NCBI GenBank assembly: GCA_030248065.1
Contig: JASAMV010000893.1
Coordinates: 28,335 to 92,334 of the forward strand
Direction: 5' to 3'
DNA length: 64,000 bases
Source: Rhynchonema sp. JSB1_4
Lineage: Eukaryota > Nematoda > Chromadorea > Monhysterida > Xyalidae
Numbering within the stretch: the stretch's first letter is position 1; each line of letters opens with the position of its first letter. Of this stretch, positions 37,432 through 48,900 are shown piece after piece. Below the pieces are notes generated by a model. That model ran no database searches. It was not told where the DNA came from and was given only the letters and a program-made list of their open reading frames with translations. The translations under genes and the position numbers were made by a program.

Positions 37432-38491
37432 TCGAATCGAAAACGGATGATTGACTGAACAATTCGTTAAAGCTGGAGTCCGCGCATGCGGTCAGAGGTA
37501 AATGTGTTGCGAGCGCTTGGTGAGACGCGCGTGGAACATGGAAAGATCTGCATGTTGAATCACAGAATTGCAAAAAGTTGACGGAAGAAGAAATTATGAA
37601 AGCGAATACTGCCGGGCCACTGCTGGTGTGGGGATTGGGCAGTTTGTTGCGGTCACTGCAGTGGCAGGCCAAGTGGTACAGGCGGCACGCCGCAGCGTAC
37701 CCTAGGGGGCCAAGTGGTGGTACCTCTTGCCCCAAACAATAGCATAGGTGGGTGTGGGTTGTGTCTATCCCTAGTTCGAACCCCATCCGTGCATCGGGAA
37801 ATTTTTAGTTTTAGCTGGTTTCTTCATGTTTTTGCTACGTTCTACGGCTTAGGCTTAGGTTTGTTTCTTATTTCACTCCTATTTTTATTCGGCCTTTTTC
37901 ATTTTTGTGGGAAATAGAACCCCCCATTAATTGAACCCCCCTAAATGGCTCGAAATCAAAAATAGAACCCCCCATTAATAGAACCCCACCCCCAACCTTC
38001 ACCGTACCACAGATTAGTGGTATGGTAGGGCTGTGTTGTTGTGTCAAACGTTGTTTAAGCTTGCGTACACAACAGAACACAGCTTTTTAAGCATAATCGA
38101 CGCTGTTAAAGGTAGAAAATACCGAAAACAAGCCATTTTTAAGGGCATTATTAACAATGATTTTTTTCGTCGGGGGCCAAATGAAAAATATAACCCCCCC
38201 AATAATTGACCCCGGACCCCCCCCATAAATTGAACCCCCCCAAAATGACCCCAGTGAAAAATAGACCCCCCGGGTTCAGAGGTCGCAATCGGGCCGGGCC
38301 GGGCCGAGCCGGGCCGGGCCGCGATTTTGGGCTTTTGGCTCGGGCCGGGCCGGGCCGGGCCGGAGATTTGGAGGGTCGGGCCGGGCCGGGCCGGGCACCC
38401 CGGCCCGAAGCTTCTGAAGTGACTTATTTTACTGAAAAAGTAGGGGTTTTTTTGTCCAAAATACTAAAATTTCTGACGGATTCAGCAAGTA

Positions 38492-38785
38492 AAGGCAGTC
38501 TACGGGAGGTTGTCACTCAGCCCCCGAATACCGTAACCCACCGTAATTTTGATCTGCAAGGATCGTGTCGAGACCATTTTGTTTTTATCTATGTTTTGCG
38601 TGTCAGCGCCAACACCAACCAACATTTCCAAGTTTTGGGGATCGACGCGCATGATGACAATTTCCAGCTTGCTGCCGCTAATACACGTGTCGACAAGCAG
38701 CGATCAGCATGGGTCTCGCAACGATCTAGCTTGCGGTGGGTTACGGTATTCGGGGGCTGAGTGACAACCTCCGGTAGACTGCCTT
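38492..38785. mobile_element. Tc1/mariner-type MITE with 52-bp inverted ends
   Basis: 294 bp; terminal repeats of about 52 bp differ at one base and begin AAGGCAGTCTAC. TA flanks each side (38490-38491, 38786-38787). The same host sequence without the insertion is at 39942-40034, where GGCAAG-TA-AGTGATC is uninterrupted, which fixes the TA duplication. Confidence 0.92.
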
Positions 38786-38803
38786 TAAGTGATCAGTATT
38801 GTC

Positions 38804-39116
38804 CAGTCGTGTGGCTACCCAGGCGTTCAATCAACCTACTGTACCACCAGAAAGGCCTGAAATCAACCTACCTACTGTACCGACCGGCCGAGCTAGGGGG
38901 GAACAAAATTTTTATGTCCAAGTTTAGATGAAAATGTACTCTAAAACCCTCAAAATTTTTCGATTATTTGGAATGAAAAATATGGATTTTATACCATTTT
39001 GAGCCAAAAATAGCAACCTACTGTACCAGCCGGGGGGCGGCGACCTACCTACTGTACCAGGATGGCGCGTCATCTACCTACTGTACCTAGGGGGGGACCC
39101 CCCAGCCACACCATTG
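38804..39116. mobile_element. hAT-like MITE with CCTACTGTACC units
   Basis: 313 bp; ends CAGTCGTGTGGCT and AGCCACACCATTG; exact 8-bp target duplication GTATTGTC at 38796-38803 and 39117-39124. The interior repeats ACCTACTGTACCAG units. Confidence 0.9.
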
Positions 39117-39719
39117 GTATTGTCTATCTGGCGACTTTTTCATGGAAAACATTGAAATTTCAACAAAAAAAATTGATTCAAAAATCGCAAAAATTATGAC
39201 AAAAATTGGGTTAAAATCTGAGCCAAAAATTCGGGCCGGGCCGGGCCGGGCCGGAGATTTGGGGGTTCGGGCCGGGCCGGGCCGGAGATTTGGGGGTACG
39301 GGTCGGGCCGGGCCGGGCCGGAGATTTGGGGGCTCGGGCCGGGCCGGGCAGGCCAAACCCGGCCCGATTGCGACCTCTGCCCGGGTTCTATTTCCGACAA
39401 TACGGTAAGCCCAAGCCTAAGAAGCTTTAGGCCTAAGCCTAAGCTAAAGGAAACAAACAAAAAAAATGCTCGCTATGTTTTGACACCCCAACCCCGATTT
39501 CACTGTTATAAACACTATTTCTCATCAGTTTGTGCATGTATTAATTGGCTTACACCAAAAAAACAAAAAAGTTACCACCGGCGCCGGCGGGACTCACACA
39601 CAACCAGCTGCGTGTAACGGTTATAAACCTGATGATCAAGAGCACATGGATGATTTTCCAAAGATTTTTATCTCCTCATCCTTGTATTTAGGTTTTTACG
39701 GTAATCGTAATCTGAACCT

Positions 39720-40060
39720 GACCCAAAAAATTCCGGCCGGGCCGAGCTTTGACCACCTCAGCCGGGACGGCCGAATATCCCGGTACCCGGTCCCAGCGTT
39801 CAGGCCGGGCAGGAGATTTGGGATTGGGGGTCGGGTCGGACCGGCCAGCCAAACACGGGCCGCGAGTCCTCTGCACTCTGCAGAGGTCCCAATCGGGCCG
39901 GGCCAGGATTGAGGGCTTTTGGCTCTTCGGCTTCGAAGCTTCTGAAGTGACTTATTTTACTGAAAAAGTAGGGATTTTTTTTGTCAAAAATACTAAAATT
40001 TCTGACGGATTCGGCAAGTAAGTGATCAGTATTGTGATTTGGGGGCTCGGGCCGGGCACC
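39720..40060. mobile_element. Second CGGGCC-rich element copy with empty TA site
   Basis: Contains CAGAGGTCCCAATCGGGCC and a segment nearly identical to that around 38405-38491 (GCTTCTGAAGTGACTTATTT onward). At 40019-40020 the TA is unoccupied. The copy is rearranged and truncated. Confidence 0.7.
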
Positions 40061-40474
40061 TCTAGTCCTCAGCAAATGATTGATTTTTCTCTTTCATTAA
40101 TTTCATCTGTGCCTGCTTTTTCGGGAATCCCCGGACATTTTCAAAATACAAAGTCAAAGTATGTACGCAGTGAAGCATGTGCTAGTGCTGTTGATAACGA
40201 GGGACAGTTCAATCAGGATTAATGTTATTCACCTGAACAACTATATAATAATATATTTCTGCAGCATAGCGTAGCACCAATAACCATTATTCAATAAAGC
40301 ATCACAGACAAAATGTTGCTGGAGCACACATAAAATAATGTACAAGAGAAATCACAAGTGAAAGTGCCCAAACGCAATATAGGCTACGAAATCGACCAAT
40401 AGACCCTGTTGTGCAAATAAGAAAAGAAAGGCACCAGGAGAGAGCTGAAAAACTAACAATTTTAATTTGAAAAA

Positions 40475-43400
40475 TCATTTTCCAATGAAATGTCCGTGAA
40501 ACGTGAACGGAATCCGCGTTGGCACACGAGCACGCGCCAATTCGGTCATGTCCTTGGCGTCCAACACCAACAAAAACGCTTCTTCATTCGCTCTTGTGTT
40601 AGCCACTGGGACGAGTAGGACTCCTGAACATTCTTGATGGTTTTCTCACAAACGGACCACTCTCATGTACGTGTATTTCCTCGCGCTCATGTTGGGCTGT
40701 TTTGATCTGCGTTCACTAAGTGTTGAAGATCAAACAAACAGGCAACAAAGATTTGCAGATGAAATACCAACCATCATCCTCCGCATCGGCGCCCGGTCGT
40801 TGGACGAAAACCGGTTCGTTCGTGTAAAGTTGCAGATGATCCTTTGACCATTGTTTTAGTTGACCAGTTTCGGCATCAAATTTAACAATCTACAAAAAGG
40901 TTGGGATGGAAGCATCCGCAGGTGAACCCAGAACCTAACATGGTCTTGAAACGGACACAAACCCCTGGCTCTACTGTATCGAACAGTGTTGTCGCGTAAA
41001 AGTACCGATAAGATTTACCATTGAATGCGTAATTGATGCGCGGCAGCTCGAGTCCTGTCAACATGGGCTAAACATTGGCTTCAAAATCGTATGTGCACAG
41101 CATAATTCTGAAAAAGAAAAGTCGTCACCAACCGTCAGATTTGCAAAGTTCGTGAGGCACACAATGCACGCTGCCATCAGACTGCAGTACCGCCTTGGCT
41201 TGTGTCCGTAACTGTGAGCGGCGCAGCAGGTCGTCACCGGGTGTGGCGTCCTGAAACAGATTGACAAGATGAATAGACATGGTATGATCAAACGTCAAAC
41301 AAACCTCGGCCACTTTCAGCGGCGCAACAATGCGAAGCACAACACTTTTGGTCTGAGGCGGAAGCTTTCCGGCTCGCAATTCTTTGAGTGTGAGCGAATT
41401 CACCACTCCACCGTCGTGATACGCGATCACGTCGTGAATCACACAGTCGTCCTGTTCGAATGTGTTGATTTGATGGAAATAGAAGAAAGCATCTGTGGTG
41501 TAGACCCGATCGAGCAGTGATTCGCCGCGGTCGTCGCTCGAATAGATGTGGATTCGCGTCTGGAGTACAATTCACGTTGTTGTTTGTCAAATAATTCAGG
41601 GTGGCAGTGACACAATGTAACCTTTTCCTTGGGGTAGTACTTCAGCGCCGAACTGAACCCCCATGGATTTCGGACGAGCATTCCGGCCATCAGTTGGACG
41701 ACGTTGAGTCGAAGCGGCATTTCGAAGAACACAATTTTGCCGCTCGCGCAATACCCGAAGCTGTGGTAGTAGGACGGGAACAGCTTGTAGGTGAAGGGAA
41801 TCTTTGTGCGAATGGTGGTCGAATCGTAGGCACACGCTGCAACAATGCGTTTGGTTGCATTCATTTATCCTGAAAAAAGGCTCCAACAGGACAACCCAAC
41901 CTTCACAGCCGTTTTCCACTCTCGGTGTGTGCACAATAGCATAGTATCCATTCGCAGTGCCCATGTTCATTACAGCACCGTCACTCGTGTAATGTGGATG
42001 TGCGGTCATCGTGTTGACAGCCACAATTCGGGACACATCGTAATTCTGAAGAGGTCCGAATTAGGTGAATTAAATTCCTGAATTTATTTACTTGTCGCCA
42101 AACACCAGTGGCATTCGTCATACTTTACAGAGAGGCTTCTTGCAGTACCTATCCTGAGCTTCAGGCCAAGGCTCCATCTATTTATATTATCATTACACTC
42201 AACCTTTTGCACCGTCTCCAACGTATTGGAGTCGATTCGGCACAAATGCGTTGTTTCAGTGACGGCAAATATTTGATCGCCATTTTCAACAATGTTAACC
42301 AGCGCGTTATCAGTCGTTGAGCCCTCAGTGAAGGGGAAGAAGTATGACAAGTACCTGAAAGATTAGGAAAAGGAAGATGCTGCCTACCTTGCAACTAAAT
42401 TTGTCACAGAGACTCCTTTCGTGACCACGACGGGGTGCTCGACAGATTTCCATTCACTACAAAAATACCAGGCCCATAAAAAAGCGGGGAATCAACACAG
42501 ATCGGGGCCCCGATTTGGGGGTTACAGGGTAACAAAAAACCATTCTAACGACCAGTTAGGATTACTGAGAAGCCCTTTGCTCACCGACGGAACAGTGACT
42601 TGCACGGGTCGGGGTACGCTTGCGTGCCAAACTCAGTCACAACAATGCGTTGTGCGGCCATGTTTCGTTCATAGGCTTCACTGCGCAGGTATCGAGTGCT
42701 GTAGAAGACCTGTGTACGTGTCACACTACAAAACAAATGGGCAAACGATGGTAAGTTGGAAAAATTTTTGTGTCCGAGAAAGCGGAGTAAATCGACCAAA
42801 ACGATGCACACAATATCGGACAGCAGTTCTCACCTTTCCATCATTGACCTGCCAACGTTGCAACATGGACAGGGCGTCAAACAAATGCTCGTACGTGTCC
42901 GATCCAACATCGTACATCCCAGGACCATTGCGAATCAGGCATCCATTCACCCAACTTGGAATGCTACCTGCACACAATAACACACATATAGTCTGCCCTA
43001 CCCTGTTCCATTTATAATGACATGATTGGGAACAGCCATTTCCGGCAATAATAAAGAATGTGTATAGTAAATTTCCAAATTCGCTGCCGCACAGTAAACT
43101 ACGCACCATAGTTAAAGTGCAAGGGACATAATTCATATTTGGAAAATGGGACCATGTTTTATTGCTGGAAGTGAAAGCCGCAATCAAGGTGACCATCCTT
43201 CAAAAAGAAGTACCGTCTAAAAGTGTCAAATGAACTGTCAAAAAGTGTGCCAAAGGTGCACCTCTGGGAGTATAAGCACCAACTGATCTAGCCGCCCCCC
43301 GGACATGATTTTCAGGCATCGTACGGAAGCAGCACATCACCGAACGAACGAAGTTGGAAAATCGATGTTGCACGATATGATCGTCACACCGACGGAGTGA

Positions 43401-44572
43401 GTTGAAAAATCATAAGTCCTTCAAAAAGGCTCATTTCGCGATTCTGAAACCGGTTCTGGAACCGGTCAAATTTGCCGTATTGGTTTATGTTTCATTGAAG
43501 TGCACCAGTATCGGTGTCCACTCGTAGAGGTCGATACCTTTGGTGGACCACCTTCTGTTGCGTCCCCAATGTACATAGTCTTATAAATCACCGAAACATT
43601 TTCAGTTCGATGTGTCAACAAGTGTCAACGGATCGGAAGTCAAATGAAAATGTTTCGGTGATTGCATATATAAGACTATGCACATTGGGGACGCAACAGA
43701 AGGTGGTCCACCAAAGGTATCGACCTCTACGAGTGGACACCGATACTGGTGCACTTCAATGAAACATAAACCAATACGGCATTTTTGACCGGTTCCAGAA
43801 CCGGTTTCAGAAGCGCGAAATGAGCCTTTTTGAAGGACTTATGATTTTTCAACTCACTCCGTCGGTGTGACGATCATATCGTGCAACATCGATTTTCCAA
43901 CTTCGTTCGTTCGGTGATGTGCTGCTTCCGTACGATGCCTGAAAATCATGTCCGGGGGGCGGCTAGATCAGTTGGTGCTTATACTCCCAGAGGTGCACCT
44001 TTGGCACACTTTTTGACAGTTCATTTGACACTTTTAGACGGTACTTCTTTTTGAAGGATGGTCACCTTGATTGCGGCTTTCAGTTCCAGCAACAAAAAAT
44101 GGTCCCATTTTCCAAATATGAATTATGTCCCTTGCACTTTAATGTCAACTTATAAACCCGAACGCTAACCATGCGCGGTTCTGAAACATTGCGCGCAGCT
44201 GCCTGGCAAGCTGCGTGTGTGCTGGTTGTCCGAATGTTACAGAAGTTGATTTTCGGGTTTAGAACAGGACGTTAACTATGGGGCGTACTTTACTGTGCGG
44301 CAGCGAATTTGGAAATTAACAATGGTAACTAGAGGTTAACGGAAGATTCCAGAACAAAACACCGTCGAAAAATAGCATTTAACTAGGGGGTTCCATTAGT
44401 ATCATTATAATGAGCGCAGATAACATGTTGCTCAGGCCAGCCAAAATGAGTAGACAGATCATCAATCGGGCTCACCTGTCACCTCGGCCCGCACGGGCAC
44501 AGCTGTTTCATCAACGTTTTGAAGTATGATGCCGATCCCTGGATCCACCTTGTCGCTCTCACTGTCACACAT
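40475..44572 (-). CDS. Carotenoid cleavage oxygenase (BCO1/RPE65 family)
   Basis: Iron(II) enzyme of the BCO/RPE65 group that cleaves or isomerises carotenoids to retinoids. Exons: 44572-44476, 42967-42834, 42709-42585, 42354-42204, 42045-41901, 41836-41622, 41559-41305, 41250-41133, 41054-40963, 40889-40772 and 40623-40475; all phases agree, 532 residues, the family's usual size. The four iron-binding histidines are present: His185 in TAHPHY, His242 in SYYHSFG, His318 in FHQINTFEQDDC and His526 in FHGHFIGK. Other family blocks are GCLIRNGPGMYDVG, YLRSEAYERNMAAQRIVVTEFGT (split by nothing, one exon), ELPRINYAFNGKSYRYFYAT and PGADAEDDG. Whether it acts as BCO1, BCO2 or an isomerase cannot be told. 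Intron 1 is 1.5 kb and holds a foldback element. Confidence 0.95.
43072..44315. mobile_element. TTAA-flanked foldback element 1
   Basis: About 1.24 kb, almost entirely two inverted arms of about 560 bp around a short loop near 43610-43650 (stem ends AATCACCGAAACATTTTCA). Ends start TTTCCAAATTCGCTGCCGC. Flanks are TAAA on the left and TTAA on the right, probably a TTAA target with one change. It occupies intron 1 of the carotenoid oxygenase gene. No transposase frame is present. Confidence 0.9.
44143..44271. mobile_element. 129-bp TTAA insertion in one foldback arm
   Basis: Present only in the right arm of the foldback element, bounded by TTAA at 44139-44142 and 44272-44275. The matching place in the left arm (43112-43115) is a single intact TTAA. 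The ends contain AAACCCGAA in inverted orientation. A degenerate relative is near 63460-63570. Confidence 0.88.
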
Positions 44573-45321
44573 TTTGATTTTGCTGAGCTCGAGTCTACAG
44601 AAACAGGACAGGTATTTTTGAGGAACAACACAATGAATCAGTACCAGGACGGTTGGTTACGTAACCAGTTGCGTACAACTTGCCAAATTAACCGCCCCAG
44701 ACGTTTCTGTTCCCTTTTATAACAGATTCACAGTTAATTTGCACAAATCATCAACAGTAAAATTATGTACGGTATGAACAATAAACAGTCAACAAAACAG
44801 ATGTCGAATGCTAATCAGAAGTTTGTAAATCATATATATAAATACATATGTTTAAATCATAGTTTAAATCATAGGTATAAACATGGTGCTGCATAATACT
44901 AAACAACCAGAAAATGGTAAAGACAGGCCGATAATACTGGAATCAAGTCTGATCCGACAGTATACAGAAACCAACGTAGTAAATAACACTGACATACGAT
45001 AAATGTATATTATGGCAAAGCGCACAACTCTACGACTTCATTCTACCTGAAAAAACAAAAGGCACCACAGACAGATAAAATTTTTGAAGAACACAACCGA
45101 AAAGATAACTTTCACATCTTCTTGACCAACGCAAAAAATGTCATGTTTTTTCTGAAATTACGCAGAAGCAAAAGTAAAAAATTATGCCGGAAATACCGCA
45201 AACTCTCGGATGGCAATCACATTAAGCTCAAACAGTGTTATGTCTGAAACAAGAAAAAAACAAGGTTTAGATCTCATGGTAAAACTAGATGATACTTAGT
45301 GGCGCAGCAATCTAGCTAGAA
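44573..45321. other. Intergenic, no gene seen
   Basis: Lies between the AASS 3' end and the carotenoid oxygenase start; AT-rich, with only short frames. Its right part would include the carotenoid oxygenase promoter just above 44572. Confidence 0.5.
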
Positions 45322-45720
45322 CAGTGGTATCGTTGGGAAATCAAAACGTCAGGATACCGGATACCCAAAATCCAAAATTTTCGGATATCGGATACCCAAA
45401 ATGAAAAATCTCGGATACCAGGGGGTTGCTCCCTAAAATAAGAAATCTCGGATACCCAGGGGGGTTGTTCAAAAAAGGTCAATTTTTTAGAAGAAAATTG
45501 AGCAAAATCGGTGTTGAAAGCGCAAAAAAACGGTCATTTGGGGATGCGATTTTGAGCATTTTGGAGGTAAAATGGGCGATTTTTACGGTTTTCGGAAAAA
45601 TTTTGGGGCAGGATACCCCCGGACAAAAGGTCAGGATAGCGGATACCCCTGGGTGAAAAAATCAAGATACCGGATACTAGGGGGTAACCCCCTTCCCCCC
45701 CCCCCCCAACGACACCACTG
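45322..45720. mobile_element. hAT-like MITE with GGATACC units, copy 1
   Basis: 399 bp; ends CAGTGGTATCGTTGGG and CCCAACGACACCACTG; exact 8-bp target duplication AGCTAGAA at 45314-45321 and 45721-45728. The interior repeats CGGATACCCAAAAT-like units and carries no transposase. Confidence 0.92.
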
Positions 45721-45987
45721 AGCTAGAAAACTATTGAGAAAAGCAGCCTTCAAACAAATCAATGGGAAAACATTCAATAAGAATACTAATAAATAAATGG
45801 CACATAAAACATGTACTGTATGTTGCACTGCACTTCCAGAAAACTGTAAACTCGTTGGACGAATACCATGAGGCAAAACTAGGGTTGAGATGCAAACTCG
45901 TCGTGACAAATATGAGCAAAAAGAATTAGCTTAATGAGAACAAAGCATACGCACAGAAAAAGCAATCAATTTGTATTTGTTTTCTCT

Positions 45988-48900
45988 TTAGCTGGGTTGT
46001 ACTTGTCTGACAGTACTTCGCGCGTGAATGCCCAATTTGGCCAACCGTTGCAATGCAGGTCGGTAGATGTCCTTGGATAACGGCAACACCATACCTTTAC
46101 GTTGGATTTCGGCTGCAATGTAAATCGTGCTGCGGTAAATTGTGTTTCACGATATTGTCCAAATTGCCTAGAAACAAATCTTCAAAACGTTGCATGTTTA
46201 TGATGACACTGAGCTGAACCGACCGGACCCAGCAACCAAAACACTAGCCGCGCTCGTGTTACAGGGATGTGGATGTGGTGGCGCAGAGTCACCGAAAAGC
46301 GTGTCTGTGTGTCAGTGGTGTCGTTGGGAAATCAAAAAGTCAGGATACCGGATACCCAAAATCCAAAATTTTCGGATACCGGATACCCAGAATGAAAAAT
46401 ATCGGATACCAGGGGGTTGCCCCCTAAAATAAAAATCTCAGATACCCAGGGGGGTTGTTCAAAAAAAGTCAATTTTTAGAGGAAAATTGAGCAAAATCGG
46501 TGTTGGAAGCGCAAAAAATGGTCATTTTGGAGGTTATGCTTGCGCTAGAAAGCGATTTTGAGTATTTTGGAGGAAAAAATGGGCGATTTTTACGGTTTTC
46601 GGAAAAAATTTAGGGTAGGATACCACTGGACAAAAAGTCAGGATACCGGATACCCCTGGGTTAAAAAATCAAGATACCGGATACCGGATGCTAGGGGGTA
46701 ACCCCCCTTCCCCCCAACCACACCACTGCCGTGTGTCTCACACAAATCGACCAAATCGTTGCCTTAAAGGGCTCGGGACATAACCGAAGGAAGGGTAGCA
46801 GCACATATTGTTACATACCGTTGGAAAGCATTCCGACAGCCTATGTCACGCACAAACTTTAAAGGGGGCGCGACATTATTATTTTTCACGATACACCGCC
46901 GGATTTTATGTCAGAAATTGAAAGACGACATCCGAAGGAACATGTCTTTCAAAGACAACAACATTGACCCGCGCTGCTTTCCGCATGGAAATCACCCCCG
47001 AACATCGAATGTCAGGAACAAAAGTCAGTTTGCTGTAGTCGCTCGGCCGCTTGAAGATTAGGCATCGAGCTCAAAAAATTATGATATGGACTCGGCGCTT
47101 ATGTAATATTTACGAAACATTTCAGCTGCCACAGAAATTGCAACGTCGACAGGTGCTTGGAGCTGGTTGTCGGAAAAATGTTTCGCAGATATTACATAAG
47201 CACCGAGTCCATATCATAATTTTTTGAGCTCGATGCCTGATTTTCAAGCAGCCGAGCGACTACAGCAAACTAACTTTTGTTCCTGACATTCGATGTTCGG
47301 GGGTGATTTTCATGCGGAAAACAGCGCGGGTCAATGTTGTTGTCTTTGTAAGACATGTTCCTTCGGATGTCGTCTTTCAATTTCTGACATAAAATCAGGC
47401 GGTGTATCGTGAAAAATAATGATGTCGCGGCCCCTTTAAGCTCCTTGGAGATTCGCTATCTCTTGGTAGAGCGACTTTTCGTTCCAGAAAAAAGTGAATT
47501 TTTGCACAAATTGGAACGACCGGTGCAGAAACCCCAAATGAGTTGAAGGTCAAGTAACACGTGGACAGGATTACAACAGCTTCTGAATAGCTTACCATCA
47601 CAACGTCAATCGCTCAAAGCATTGCTTCACATGGTGAGGGTGCGAAACGTTCCAAAAATCGGCCATATTTTTCGAGAACACAAGTTTGTCCCTAAATTTT
47701 GAGGCCACGCTTAGAGTTGCGGAAATAAGAATGCAATGGGGAAATAGAGCATCGTCGAAAGTACCAGAAAATAGGGTTTTTAAATTTTTTTAACTCATGG
47801 CTAGCTCCGTGACAGGCCTAAAAATCCGTTAAATTGCCGCTAAATTAGGTGGTTACATTCATCGCCAGAATTGTAACACATAAAGGCCACAGATTGTATC
47901 GGATTCGAAGCAAAAATATGAGAGAAACGACTGGTTTAACAACCAATCAAGGTCCGAAGCCCCCAAGGTCTACAGATCTCTCGGGGCAGCTATACTAACC
48001 TGAATATGATATTCAGCTATAAATGCGTATTGTCAACAGCTATTGTAAATGTGATAGCACCAAACAATGTATCTCGGGATTAGCTTTCGAATGATATATA
48101 ACAAGCCCCAATAAATTCTTACGCTTAAGGGCAGAGGTTAAAAAACTGCGTTTTTGACGATTCTGGAATGAACCGTCACGTCACCGTGTGCGGTTTCGGA
48201 GTTTTGACCGTTTCTTGCCCATAGTAAGAGATAGTATGGGCATGTTATTTATCGTTCGATAGCTACGTTGAAGCTACATCGTTTGGTTCTATCAAATATG
48301 CAATAATCTTTAACAGTTACGATTTATAGCCAAATATCTTATTCAGGCTGGCGTGGCTGCAGCAGCCGAACCATGGGGGTTGAAGTCTTGAAACTCGTCT
48401 AGATTGTTGGACTGTGCGTTTATCTGACTTTCTCGTTTCCGATGCAATGCAATACGTGGCTTATTTACATCGCATTTCCGTCAATGAATGCAACTATGCA
48501 GTTTAGTGGCAATTTTTAGGTCTTTTTCGGCCTGTCACGCCGCTATCTAAGTGTTTCCAAATTTAAAAACCTTATTTTTTGGTACTTTCGAAAATGCTCT
48601 ATTTTTCTATTGCATTTTTATTTCTGCAACACAAAGCGCAGCCTCAAAATTTAGAGACAAACTTGTGTTTTCGAAAAATGTGGCCGATTTTTGGAACATT
48701 TCGCACCCTCACCGAGTGAAGCAATGCTTTGAGCGACTGAAGTTCTCATGATAAGTTATCCAGAAGCTGTTGTAATCCTATCCACGTGTTACTTGACTTT
48801 CAACTCATTTGGGGTTTCTGCACCGGTCGTTTCAAATTGTAAAAAAATTCACTTTATTCTGGAACGAAAAGTCGCTCTACCAAGAGATAGCGAATCTCTA

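Larger units (their letters stand above)
38277..39379. mobile_element. hAT-like MITE, CGGGCC-rich, with two inner insertions
   Basis: Ends are CAGAGGTCGCAATCGGGCC on both strands and an exact 8-bp target duplication CCCGGGTT flanks it (38269-38276, 39380-39387). The interior is GGGCCGGGCC arrays and GGAGATTTGGGGG units. It has been opened by the insertions at 38492-38785 and 38804-39116. Confidence 0.88.
37910..39398. mobile_element. Outer shell of a nested element stack
   Basis: Short inverted ends GGAAATAGAACCC (left, 37911) and GGGTTCTATTTCC (right) enclose repeated AATAGAACCCCCC units. Its right part is split by the 38277-39379 element. TTAGGC-like runs lie just outside both ends (near 37847 and 39405) and may mark a still older layer. 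Confidence 0.6.

Noticed and set aside
38206..38760. 184-codon frame rich in Gly/Arg/Pro
   Set aside because: It crosses CGGGCC arrays and the end of an inserted MITE, so it is a by-product of repeats.
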